The translations under genes were made by a program, and so were the position numbers. DNA of 57,712 bases from an uncultured Ruminiclostridium sp. (GTDB lineage: Bacteria; Bacillota; Clostridia; Oscillospirales; Ruminococcaceae), in NCBI GenBank assembly GCA_947594425.1, contig CANQED010000014.1, positions 1-57,712 on the forward strand. The letters are read 5' to 3'. The notes beneath the pieces are model-generated. The model searched no databases. It was not told the DNA's origin and was given only the letters and a program-made list of their open reading frames with translations. Positions 42,985-50,055 of the stretch are shown here, in pieces. Within the stretch, counting starts at the first letter, position 1. The number at the start of each line of letters is the position of its first letter.

Positions 42985-45192
42985 TTATTCGATATTTGCC
43001 GTATCGGACGCTTTTATTGTCCTTAAGTAGACAGCCGTCAAAAACACACTGACAGCAACTGTCGCCGTGATGATAAGCGGGTATATTGCAAACTGCTCAA
43101 GTGCGTTAAATTGATACTCGATACCTGCCGTTGCACCGAGTGAAGAGAAAACAGGATCGATTAGCAGCTTTAGCAGCGGCACGCATAATGCAGCCGCAAT
43201 AATTTGCGCTAAAATTACAGATATTAAAAATCTTCCCGTGTGCTGTACCATAATTGCACCGTTTTTTAACCCTATCGCTTTCATCAAGGCTATCTCGGCT
43301 TTTTCTTTTGATATAAACGAACGCTCCATCAATATCGCGATCAGAATGATCACAATCAAAGATATTAGTAATACAAGGTCTCTTACGCTTTTAATTGTGT
43401 CGGAAACGCCTGTGACATTATCTATATATTCTTGGGTACCGTAAATATTTTCACTCTGAAAAATATCTTTCAGCTTTTCTACTCGCGCCGCAATTGTTTT
43501 TTCGTCGGGGTCGTCGTCAAAGTTTATTTGATAGCTCATCATGCCGATTATCAGGTGGTCGGGTATTTCCAACGTCTGATGCAGTCTTCCTATATATCCC
43601 GTCGACAGGAAAGTCTGAAATGTTGCCGTCATAATAAAATCGCTTTCTTTTCCGTCGATATTTATTGTCAGGGTATCGCCGATCTCTATGTCCATTTTTT
43701 CAGCCATTGCTTCTGACAATGCGATCTCATTTTCATACATGGGCGGACTTCCCTCGGTGTAAGTGTAATCTGTCGTATTAGTATCCCTGCATTTAATAAA
43801 ATCCATATTGTATTTCCTGCCGTTTACGGTGACGGGAAATTTATAATTTGCCTCCATATAAACCGTACCGGGCATATTGTTTTGAGCAAGAATATCGGCA
43901 ATTTCCTTTTCGGTTTCCCTTTCCGTTTTCGCTCCGGTCATAATTTCCATGGCTCTTTGAGTATCGGGATAATATACATCGCTTTCTGTGATAGACATAA
44001 CGCTGATAAGGTTTTTACTGCTTAGCGTATTTGCCGTAACAGACAGTACCATAACAAAAACCGTGCATATTGTAAATATTGCCGTGATAACGGAGAATTG
44101 TTTCGGCTGACTTAATACGTCATTTATCGCAAGAAAAGCGGTACTGTTTAATCTCGTTTTGCCGAGATGAAGAATGCTTTTCTTATGGAAGCGTTCTCCT
44201 GTCTGACCGCTGCGAACAGCGTCAATAGGCGAGAGCTTTTTGATTTTTCCCGTTGAGTTCCAGCTAAAAAACAGTATTACAAGCACGACAGCGATACAGC
44301 ATAAAACACCGATCACAGCGGAATTTTGATTTTCTAATACCATATTTTCGCTGACGCTTTTTATAAGCATTTTACCGAACGGAATATTCAGAAAGTATCC
44401 GACGACCGCTCCGACAAATGCAATGCAGAAATATTTTGCAAGATACAATAGGCGTATAGAATTATTTTTCAGTCCTACTGCTTTCATAACGCCGATCTCA
44501 CGAAATTCCTCCGCAATTGTGAAACCGATCGTAAAGCGGAGCACCGCAAACGACACGACGATCAACCCGATACTCACAATCAAAATTATCACCGCAATAA
44601 GCATATTCATAAAATAAGTAAATTTCACCGTTTCGTTGTCTATGGCAAAATAGACATTTTCCGCATCTGCCGTCTCCGATTGCAGTTTGTACAAATCGTC
44701 TGTTTCAATGTAGTAAACACCGCCCGAATAGTACTGTTTCACATAATCATCATTTGCAATTATTTTGAAATCTTCCTCACTGACAAGCATTCTCGGATTG
44801 CCTATCATTTCAGAGCCAAACAGAGCGTCTTTCAGAGAGCCTGCAAATTCAAATTGCATGTTGATCTCGCCGATTTTCAGCGTAAATTTGTCGCCGACCT
44901 GCAAGCCCGATCTTTTTGGGAGCGATCCCGTAATGTACATTTTTCCCTTTTCAACTTTTTTGATGACATTATTATTTTCATCAAAAAAATTGAAATCAGA
45001 ATTACTTAGCGACTGCACCATTGAAACGTGAGAGTATTCCATTATTTTTTCGCCGCCGCGTTTAAAATTATCCTTGTATGTGAAAATCACATCATCTTTT
45101 CGGTATGACTTTGCATTTTCGCTGTTTTTCAGCAGCTCCTCAACAGTATCCTCACCATTGCGTTTTTGTGACAAAATATAGTAGTCCGCCAT
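42985..45192 (-). CDS. FtsX-type ABC permease, downstream open part of an interrupted gene
   Basis: Residues 54-788 of a permease with two FtsX core domains: a large extracellular domain, transmembrane helices near FTYFMNMLIAVIILIVSIGLIVV, a second extracellular domain, and final helices ending FLTAVYLRTIKASDTANIE. The true gene begins at 45351 and is interrupted by TAG at 45226-45228 in the same frame. The ATG at 45192 has no good ribosome site, since the preceding bases code for conserved protein. Translation from here would omit the first transmembrane helix, so function is doubtful unless the TAG is read through. The rest of the frame is intact, which suggests a recent mutation or a sequencing error. 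Confidence 0.85.
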   Translation of the reverse strand: MADYYILSQKRNGEDTVEELLKNSENAKSYRKDDVIFTYKDNFKRGGEKIMEYSHVSMVQSLSNSDFNFFDENNNVIKKVEKGKMYITGSLPKRSGLQVGDKFTLKIGEINMQFEFAGSLKDALFGSEMIGNPRMLVSEEDFKIIANDDYVKQYYSGGVYYIETDDLYKLQSETADAENVYFAIDNETVKFTYFMNMLIAVIILIVSIGLIVVSFAVLRFTIGFTIAEEFREIGVMKAVGLKNNSIRLLYLAKYFCIAFVGAVVGYFLNIPFGKMLIKSVSENMVLENQNSAVIGVLCCIAVVLVILFFSWNSTGKIKKLSPIDAVRSGQTGERFHKKSILHLGKTRLNSTAFLAINDVLSQPKQFSVITAIFTICTVFVMVLSVTANTLSSKNLISVMSITESDVYYPDTQRAMEIMTGAKTERETEKEIADILAQNNMPGTVYMEANYKFPVTVNGRKYNMDFIKCRDTNTTDYTYTEGSPPMYENEIALSEAMAEKMDIEIGDTLTINIDGKESDFIMTATFQTFLSTGYIGRLHQTLEIPDHLIIGMMSYQINFDDDPDEKTIAARVEKLKDIFQSENIYGTQEYIDNVTGVSDTIKSVRDLVLLISLIVIILIAILMERSFISKEKAEIALMKAIGLKNGAIMVQHTGRFLISVILAQIIAAALCVPLLKLLIDPVFSSLGATAGIEYQFNALEQFAIYPLIITATVAVSVFLTAVYLRTIKASDTANIE

Positions 45193-45225
45193 ACCCGCCT
45201 TTTCAAAATAATTGTCAAGTCCGCC

Positions 45226-45351
45226 CTATACAGCGACTATATTATTTACGCTGCTTGCCGTAAACATCGCCGACAACACCACAAAGATAAGTAATATGAT
45301 GTTCATCGACTTTTTCCTTTTCAAGTCCCTAAAAATCATTCGCTTGTACAT
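45226..45351 (-). pseudogene. 5' part of the permease gene, ended by an in-frame TAG
   Basis: From the ATG at 45351, which follows GAAAGGAG, 41 codons encode a cytoplasmic start and transmembrane helix (MYKRMIFRDLKRKKS, NIILLIFVVLSAMFTASS, VNNIVAV), then TAG, then in the same frame GGLDNYFEKAGMADYYILSQ, which continues into the long permease frame. This beginning is exactly what FtsX/MacB-like permeases have. TAG ends other genes here (uvrC, the Rrf2 gene), so general recoding is excluded. Confidence 0.8.
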
Positions 45352-45375
45352 TGTAAAACTCCTTTCTATAGCTCT

Positions 45376-45408
45376 ATTTTATCACAAAATTATTAAGAAG
45401 TCCTTAAA
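45376..45408 (-). promoter_or_regulatory. likely activated promoter with response-regulator repeat
   Basis: A -10 TAAAAT (- strand, 45376-45381) lacks a recognisable -35; at the right distance (45399-45404) is AGGACT. Over that place lies TTAAG-N6-TTAAA (45393-45408 on +), an 11-bp-period direct repeat typical of OmpR/PhoB-type regulators. This points to activation by the regulator at 41547-42209. Confidence 0.5.
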
Positions 45409-45552
45409 TCAAAAATGAATAAGAAATTTTTTTGCCCATAGTATTGTCAACCGCCTTATAGTACAAGCGCTTATCGCTATGCAGCCGTTCATATTCTCCG
45501 TCAGGACCGCCAAAATGTCCTTTTCTCAATTTTGCCGCAGGGTAAAAATTAA

Positions 45553-45575
45553 GCGCCAAGCCTTTGGCTTGGCGC
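45553..45575 (-). terminator. terminator after tRNA-Ser
   Basis: A perfect 10-bp stem GCGCCAAGCC/GGCTTGGCGC with a 3-base loop, followed on the - strand by TTAATTTTT, just after the tRNA CCA end. The 140 bp beyond it (45412-45552) hold no supported gene. Confidence 0.88.
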
Positions 45576-45579
45576 ACTG

Positions 45580-45668
45580 TGGCGGAGCGGGTGGGATTCG
45601 AACCCACGGTACCGTGAGGTACAACTGATTTCGAGTCAGTCCCGTTATGACCACTTCGATACCGCTCC
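45580..45668 (-). tRNA. tRNA-Ser (anticodon CGA)
   Basis: An 89-nt tRNA with encoded CCA. The acceptor stem is GGAGCGG/CCGCTCC with discriminator G. The anticodon arm is ACTGA-CTCGAAA-TCAGT with CGA, reading UCG. A long variable arm GTACC-TCAC-GGTAC is diagnostic for serine, and the T arm GTGGG-TTCGAAT-CCCAC is canonical. It lies 90 bp after the ttcA-like gene. Confidence 0.97.
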
Positions 45669-45758
45669 GTATTACGTCCTTTCGGACAGCTTTATTATTA
45701 TACACTAAACGGCGGGATTTGTCAAGATGTTAGATTTGATTTTATCGGATTTTTAAAA

Positions 45759-46589
45759 TCAATCGTCGAATTTATCGAGGAACGAGTGATATTCATCTTT
45801 GTTGTGGTAAGAAATCAGCGTGTCGAGGTTCACATTCTCGACGCTCCTGAAGATATTGATGTCGACGTTGGGATTTACTTTTTTCAGCGCGGCGATAAGC
45901 TGCTTTATCTCCTCGCGCTTGGACACGTCGCCGGGGGCAAAGGCGTTTGCCGTACGCTCGGTAAAGCGGCACGCGCAGCGCAAAAAGCTGAGCTCGTTAT
46001 AATTTCTCCACGAGATAATGTCCGCCTCTCTGACAAGGTAGAGCGGGCGGATAAGCTCCATTCCCTCAAAATTAGTGCTGTGCAGTTTCGGCAGCATAGT
46101 CTGTACCTGACCGCCGTACAGCATACCCATAAGTATCGTCTCGATAACGTCGTCAAAATGATGCCCTAAGGCTATCTTATTGCAGCCTATGCTCTTTGCA
46201 AAGCTGTACAGGTACCCTCTTCTCATTCTCGCGCAAAGGTAGCAGGGGCTTTGCTCGACGTTTACCACCGCGCCGAAAATGTCCGACTCGAATATTTTTA
46301 TCGGAATGCCGAGCAGGTCGGCGCTGTCGATTATCCTGCGGCGGTTAGCCTTGCTGTAGCCGGGGTCCATTACGATATATTCCGCGCCGAACGGAACGTC
46401 GCTGTATTTTTGCAGGCGCTGTATACATTTTGCCATAAGCATAGAGTCCTTGCCGCCCGATATGCATACGGCTACCTTGTCCCCTGCGTTTATCAGCCTG
46501 TATTCTTTTAACCCCTTAATAAAGCGTCCCCATATAGTTTTCTTATATTTTTTTACTATGCTGTTTTCTATACTCTCGGCAGTGTGCAT
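45759..46589 (-). CDS. TtcA-like tRNA sulfurtransferase/PP-loop ATPase
   Basis: A 276-residue PP-loop protein of the TtcA/TtuA group, which thiolate tRNA with an iron-sulfur cluster. The ATP pyrophosphatase loop SGGKDS is near residues 44-49. The first Cys pair lies in SPCYLCARM and the other in RCACRF, and ALGHHFDDVIET is the second nucleotide-binding segment. TtcA makes 2-thiocytidine 32 in tRNA, and that is the likely activity. It is next to a tRNA-Ser gene in the same direction, a suggestive but perhaps accidental pairing. Confidence 0.9.
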   Translation of the reverse strand: MHTAESIENSIVKKYKKTIWGRFIKGLKEYRLINAGDKVAVCISGGKDSMLMAKCIQRLQKYSDVPFGAEYIVMDPGYSKANRRRIIDSADLLGIPIKIFESDIFGAVVNVEQSPCYLCARMRRGYLYSFAKSIGCNKIALGHHFDDVIETILMGMLYGGQVQTMLPKLHSTNFEGMELIRPLYLVREADIISWRNYNELSFLRCACRFTERTANAFAPGDVSKREEIKQLIAALKKVNPNVDINIFRSVENVNLDTLISYHNKDEYHSFLDKFDD

Positions 46590-46607
46590 AATTTACCCCG
46601 CTAAAAT

Positions 46608-47159
46608 TCACTTTATAACCTTTTGCAATTTTCTCCTAAGCCATTTATCGTAGAAAAGCGCCATATTGTCGAGGCAAAAATCATACAGCAGGAATATGAT
46701 ATTTCCCAGTCCCCAGAAGATCAAAAGCGCCCACTCGCCGAAGCCCGCAAAGTCCTCCATAAGCTCCGCCATTCCGAGCACATTAAGCAGCAGAAAATAC
46801 ACCACTACCACCGCGATATTGAATATCCCCCACCTTACGAAAAAGGCGATAAGCTTGGACTTTATCTTGTTTACGGTATCTCTCACCGACGGATAATAGC
46901 CGAAAAACGCCGCGAACAGCAGCTTTGACTCAATGTCGGGAGTAAGCAGCAGCGCGAGCAGCGCCACCGCAGAATAGCTGAGCAGCGCCCACTTAAGATT
47001 TATCTCGCGGTATATCACCCATATAACGATGCCTGCAAACGCGGGTAGCACATACCCTCCCGCGGGGATAACGCCCGTGAAAAACATCATTATAACGCAT
47101 ATCGCGCTGAGTATTCCGCATAAAGCGATATGATAGCTCCTGCCCTTAGCCGTTGCCAT
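46608..47159 (-). CDS. multi-pass membrane protein of unknown function
   Basis: A 183-residue integral membrane protein with five or six hydrophobic helices and a basic C-terminus (KWLRRKLQKVIK). The N-terminal part (HIALCGILSAICVIMMFFTGVIP, then GGYVLPAFAGIVIWVI) recalls small ECF-type or energy-coupling membrane proteins, but no substrate motif is seen. It sits between tyrA (13 bp) and the ttcA-like gene (18 bp) in one operon. Function not known. Confidence 0.8.
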   Translation of the reverse strand: MATAKGRSYHIALCGILSAICVIMMFFTGVIPAGGYVLPAFAGIVIWVIYREINLKWALLSYSAVALLALLLTPDIESKLLFAAFFGYYPSVRDTVNKIKSKLIAFFVRWGIFNIAVVVVYFLLLNVLGMAELMEDFAGFGEWALLIFWGLGNIIFLLYDFCLDNMALFYDKWLRRKLQKVIK

Positions 47160-47172
47160 TACCCGTTCCCTT

Positions 47173-48033
47173 TCAGTTATTTTTTGCGTTTTGCTCGTAA
47201 AGCTCTATACTGCGCTCTTTACGCTCTCTGCCGTCCTTAAGTATAGCTTTTAGCGCGTCCGCGTCGTCGCTTTCTATCGCGTCCTTATACTGCGTCAAAT
47301 GGTCGATTATGTTGCCGAGCTCAAACAGCAGCGCCTTTTTATTGGATAAAAACAGGCTCGTCCACATTTTTTCATTCAGCTTAGCCACTCTTGTAAGGTC
47401 GAGAAAGCTGCCCGCCGAGAACCCGTCCGCGTTGAACAGCGACGGACTTTTGACATAAGCGTTAGATACGACGTGCGCAAGCTGCGAGGTAAACGCGATA
47501 TTGGTATCGTGCTGCTGCGGCGTAGCGCTTACGACCTTTTCAAAGCCCATACAGCACGCGAGAGTAGCAAGCAGGTCTACCGCCATTTTCGGCGTGCCCT
47601 CGGTGGGAGTGACTATATAGCTCGCCCCGACAAACAGATCGTCGGTCGAATAGTCAAAGCCCGAAAATTCGCGCCCCGCCATAGGATGGCTGCCGACAAA
47701 TATCACCGAGCGCTCCGCCAAAACATCGGTGCAGCGCTCTACAACGTATTCTTTTACGCCGCAGGAGTCGGTGACTATCGAGCCCGCCTTGAATACGTCC
47801 GCGTACTCGTTTACAAATTTGACTATATCCTCGGGATAAAGGCATATTATCGTAAGATCCGCCTCGCCGAGCCTGTCGGGGGTAATGACCTCGTCTACAG
47901 CCTTACAGCTTAGCGCCTTTTCGCAGACCGAGGGGTCTATGTCCTCCCCCATAATATGATGAAATGTATTTTTCTTAAGTGCCTTGCAGATAGACCCGCC
48001 GATAAGCCCGAGCCCCACTACCGCTATATTCAT
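47173..48033 (-). CDS. tyrA: prephenate dehydrogenase
   Basis: TyrA oxidatively decarboxylates prephenate to 4-hydroxyphenylpyruvate in tyrosine synthesis. The 286 residues start with the NAD-binding VVGLGLIGGSICKAL. They contain VTDSCGVKEYVV, the catalytic-region VGSHPMAGREFSGF, the HD-like QQHDTNIAFTSQLAHVVS and FSAGSFLDLTRVA. There is no fused chorismate mutase or ACT domain, so feedback control is not visible. First gene of the operon leading to the ttcA-like gene and probably the tRNA. Confidence 0.95.
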   Translation of the reverse strand: MNIAVVGLGLIGGSICKALKKNTFHHIMGEDIDPSVCEKALSCKAVDEVITPDRLGEADLTIICLYPEDIVKFVNEYADVFKAGSIVTDSCGVKEYVVERCTDVLAERSVIFVGSHPMAGREFSGFDYSTDDLFVGASYIVTPTEGTPKMAVDLLATLACCMGFEKVVSATPQQHDTNIAFTSQLAHVVSNAYVKSPSLFNADGFSAGSFLDLTRVAKLNEKMWTSLFLSNKKALLFELGNIIDHLTQYKDAIESDDADALKAILKDGRERKERSIELYEQNAKNN

Positions 48034-48092
48034 ATCTTTCTTCCTTTCTTTGTTCTGTCGGGGAAAATTTGCACAAAATACAGCCCTTATCT

Positions 48093-48121
48093 ATTATAGT
48101 AAATTTTCACGGCAAATTCAA
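48093..48121 (-). promoter_or_regulatory. sigma-A promoter for tyrA operon
   Basis: On the - strand, -35 TTGAAT (48116-48121), 17-bp spacer, perfect -10 TATAAT (48093-48098), with a leader of about 50 nt. Confidence 0.72.
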
Positions 48122-48161
48122 GTATAAAAATGAAAATCAGATGAATTTTTAATATAATCTA

Positions 48162-48190
48162 TTGACGATTGTTTAAATAGGTTATATAAT
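48162..48190 (+). promoter_or_regulatory. sigma-A promoter for the ABC exporter operon
   Basis: -35 TTGACG (48162-48167), 17-bp spacer, perfect -10 TATAAT (48185-48190). It is divergent from the tyrA promoter and followed by a 120-nt leader holding a small ORF and a terminator. Confidence 0.75.
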
Positions 48191-48202
48191 TAAAAAGAAG
48201 AG

Positions 48203-48319
48203 ATGATAATAATGAGAAGAATAAGTCAGCACACGCATATTTTTCTAAAGCCGCAGTTAGGTCAAAATACTGTCGGCGTTTTTTTGCGTGGCAGGCTTAG
48301 AAAGCAGGTGGACATTTGA
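48203..48319 (+). CDS. short leader ORF before the ABC exporter
   Basis: An ORF of 38 codons from ATG 48203 (or 35 from ATG 48212, which is better spaced from GAAGAG) to TGA 48317-48319. That stop overlaps the TTG start of the exporter gene. The peptide (MRRISQHTHIFLKPQLGQNT, then a basic end RGRLRKQVDI) matches nothing known to me. The ORF spans an intrinsic terminator at 48250-48285, so ribosome position on it could decide whether transcription goes on. Coding status is inferred from position only. Confidence 0.45.
   Translation: MIIMRRISQHTHIFLKPQLGQNTVGVFLRGRLRKQVDI
48250..48285 (+). terminator. attenuator-like terminator in the exporter leader
   Basis: GCCGCAGT (48250-48257) pairs with ACTG-T-CGGC (48269-48277, one bulged T) around an 11-base loop and is followed by seven T residues (48279-48285). 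No + strand gene precedes it apart from the leader, so it can only act on exporter transcripts. Confidence 0.65.
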
Positions 48320-50055
48320 AAAAGATCCTAAAGTACTTAAAGCCGTACTGGCTTATCGCCATACTTTGCCCGCTCGCAATGATCCTCGAGGTATCAATGG
48401 ATCTGTTACAGCCGCAGCTTATGAGCGATATAGTCGACAACGGCATTCTCGGCACGGGCGCGCCCGACGAAAATCTGCGGTACGTATTGCAGACGGGCAT
48501 TATGATGCTTATATTCTCGCTTACGGGCTGCTTGGGCGGTATTTTGTCGGCGGCGTTCGGCACTATGGCGGCGCAGAAGTTCGGCAACGATATGAGAAAG
48601 GACACCTTTAACAAGGTTATGCACCTATCCTTTCAGCAGACGGACAAATTTACGACCGGCTCGCTTGTCACAAGGCTTACTAACGATATAACCGCGATAC
48701 AGCAGTTTGTGGCGATGTCGCTTAGGATGTTCGTCAGGACGGGCATGCAGTTTATCGGCGGCATAGCGGTTATACTGACGCTCAATGTCAATTTCGGCTT
48801 GGTGCTCACCGTGTCACTCCCCATACAGCTGATCATGGTCGCGGTGATAATGAAGAAAGCCTCGCCGATGTTTGAGACGGTACAGAAAAAGCTCGACAAG
48901 GTAAACAGCGTCGTGCAGGAAAACGTAACGGGCGCGCGTGTGGTAAAGGCTTTTACCCGCGAAGAATACGAGATAGACCGCTTTGACAAGGCTAACACCG
49001 ACCTTATGGACACCAACCTTAAGGTGCAGCGCCTGCTCGCCATACTGAACCCGATACTTATGATAGTAATGAACGCCTCGGTGCTCGCGATAATCTTTAT
49101 CGGCGGGCTTCAGGTAGAGGCTAAGGCTATGGCGGTCGGCGACGTTATGGCGGCGGTCACCTACATAACGCAGATACTTATGTCGGTCATGATGGTCGGT
49201 ATGATGTTTCAGCAGGTATCCCGCGCCATGGCTTCCGCAAAGCGTGTAAGCGAGGTGCTCGACACCGTTCCCGCTATCTCAGACGGCGAGGGCGGCGCAG
49301 ACGTCAGCGGCGGCAAGGTGGAGTTTAAGGACGTCGCATTTTCTTACCCCGGCTTTTCGGGAAAGCCCGTGCTGCATAATATAAACCTCACCGTACAGCC
49401 CGGGCAGATGGTGGCGGTGCTCGGCTCGACGGGCTGCGGAAAGACCTCGCTCGTTAACCTTATCCCCCGCTTTTACGACTGCACCGAGGGCGAGGTGCTC
49501 ATAGACGGGGTGAACGTCAAGGACTATGCCCTCGACGACCTGAGAAAGAATATCGGTATGGTTTTGCAAAAAAGCGAGCTTTTCTCGGGGACGGTAACGG
49601 AAAATATCCGCTGGGGCGACGACAACGCGTCTATCGATGAGGTAAAGCACGCCGCCATGATAGCGCAGGCGGACGAGTTTATCTCGGACTTTAACGAGGG
49701 CTATGACACTATGATAAGCGAAAAGGGCGCGTCGCTCTCGGGCGGACAAAAGCAGAGAATGTCCATAGCGCGCGCTATCCTCAAAAAGCCGCGCATACTT
49801 ATATTTGACGACAGCACCTCGGCGCTCGACCTTTCCACCGAGGCTAAGCTGCACGCCGCGCTTAGAGAAAATCTCAAGGGCGTGACCGTAATAATGATAG
49901 CTCAGCGTATAGCGAGCGTTATGAAAGCGGACAAGATAGCGGTAATAGATAAGGGCACGATAGCGGCCTTCGGCACGCACTCAGAGCTTATGGAAAACAG
50001 CTCGATATACCGCGACATCTACTATTCGCAGATGAAGGAAGGAGATGTTATCTGA
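48316..50055 (+). CDS. ABC exporter half-transporter with degenerate Walker B
   Basis: A 579-residue ABC half-exporter: six transmembrane helices (about 1-310) and an ATPase domain with Walker A GSTGCGKTS and signature LSGGQKQRM. In Walker B the catalytic Glu is replaced by Asp (ILIFDDSTSALD). Its partner at 50055 has the normal Glu but an altered LSQGQ signature, so the pair forms one full and one degenerate ATP site as in the TM287/288 and BmrCD heterodimers. Multidrug or lipid export is likely. The start is TTG at 48316, after GCAGGTGG and overlapping the leader ORF stop. Confidence 0.93.
   Translation: MKKILKYLKPYWLIAILCPLAMILEVSMDLLQPQLMSDIVDNGILGTGAPDENLRYVLQTGIMMLIFSLTGCLGGILSAAFGTMAAQKFGNDMRKDTFNKVMHLSFQQTDKFTTGSLVTRLTNDITAIQQFVAMSLRMFVRTGMQFIGGIAVILTLNVNFGLVLTVSLPIQLIMVAVIMKKASPMFETVQKKLDKVNSVVQENVTGARVVKAFTREEYEIDRFDKANTDLMDTNLKVQRLLAILNPILMIVMNASVLAIIFIGGLQVEAKAMAVGDVMAAVTYITQILMSVMMVGMMFQQVSRAMASAKRVSEVLDTVPAISDGEGGADVSGGKVEFKDVAFSYPGFSGKPVLHNINLTVQPGQMVAVLGSTGCGKTSLVNLIPRFYDCTEGEVLIDGVNVKDYALDDLRKNIGMVLQKSELFSGTVTENIRWGDDNASIDEVKHAAMIAQADEFISDFNEGYDTMISEKGASLSGGQKQRMSIARAILKKPRILIFDDSTSALDLSTEAKLHAALRENLKGVTVIMIAQRIASVMKADKIAVIDKGTIAAFGTHSELMENSSIYRDIYYSQMKEGDVI

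Noticed and set aside
45226-45228. TAG read as an amino acid (recoded or alternative code)
   Set aside because: TAG is the normal stop of uvrC and the Rrf2 gene here and other genes have no internal TAG, so genome-wide recoding is excluded; only local readthrough stays possible.
45404-45607. 67-codon - strand frame starting within the tRNA (MGSNPTRSATV...)
   Set aside because: It begins inside tRNA-Ser and crosses the tRNA terminator. The later part looks slightly protein-like, but there is no ribosome site.
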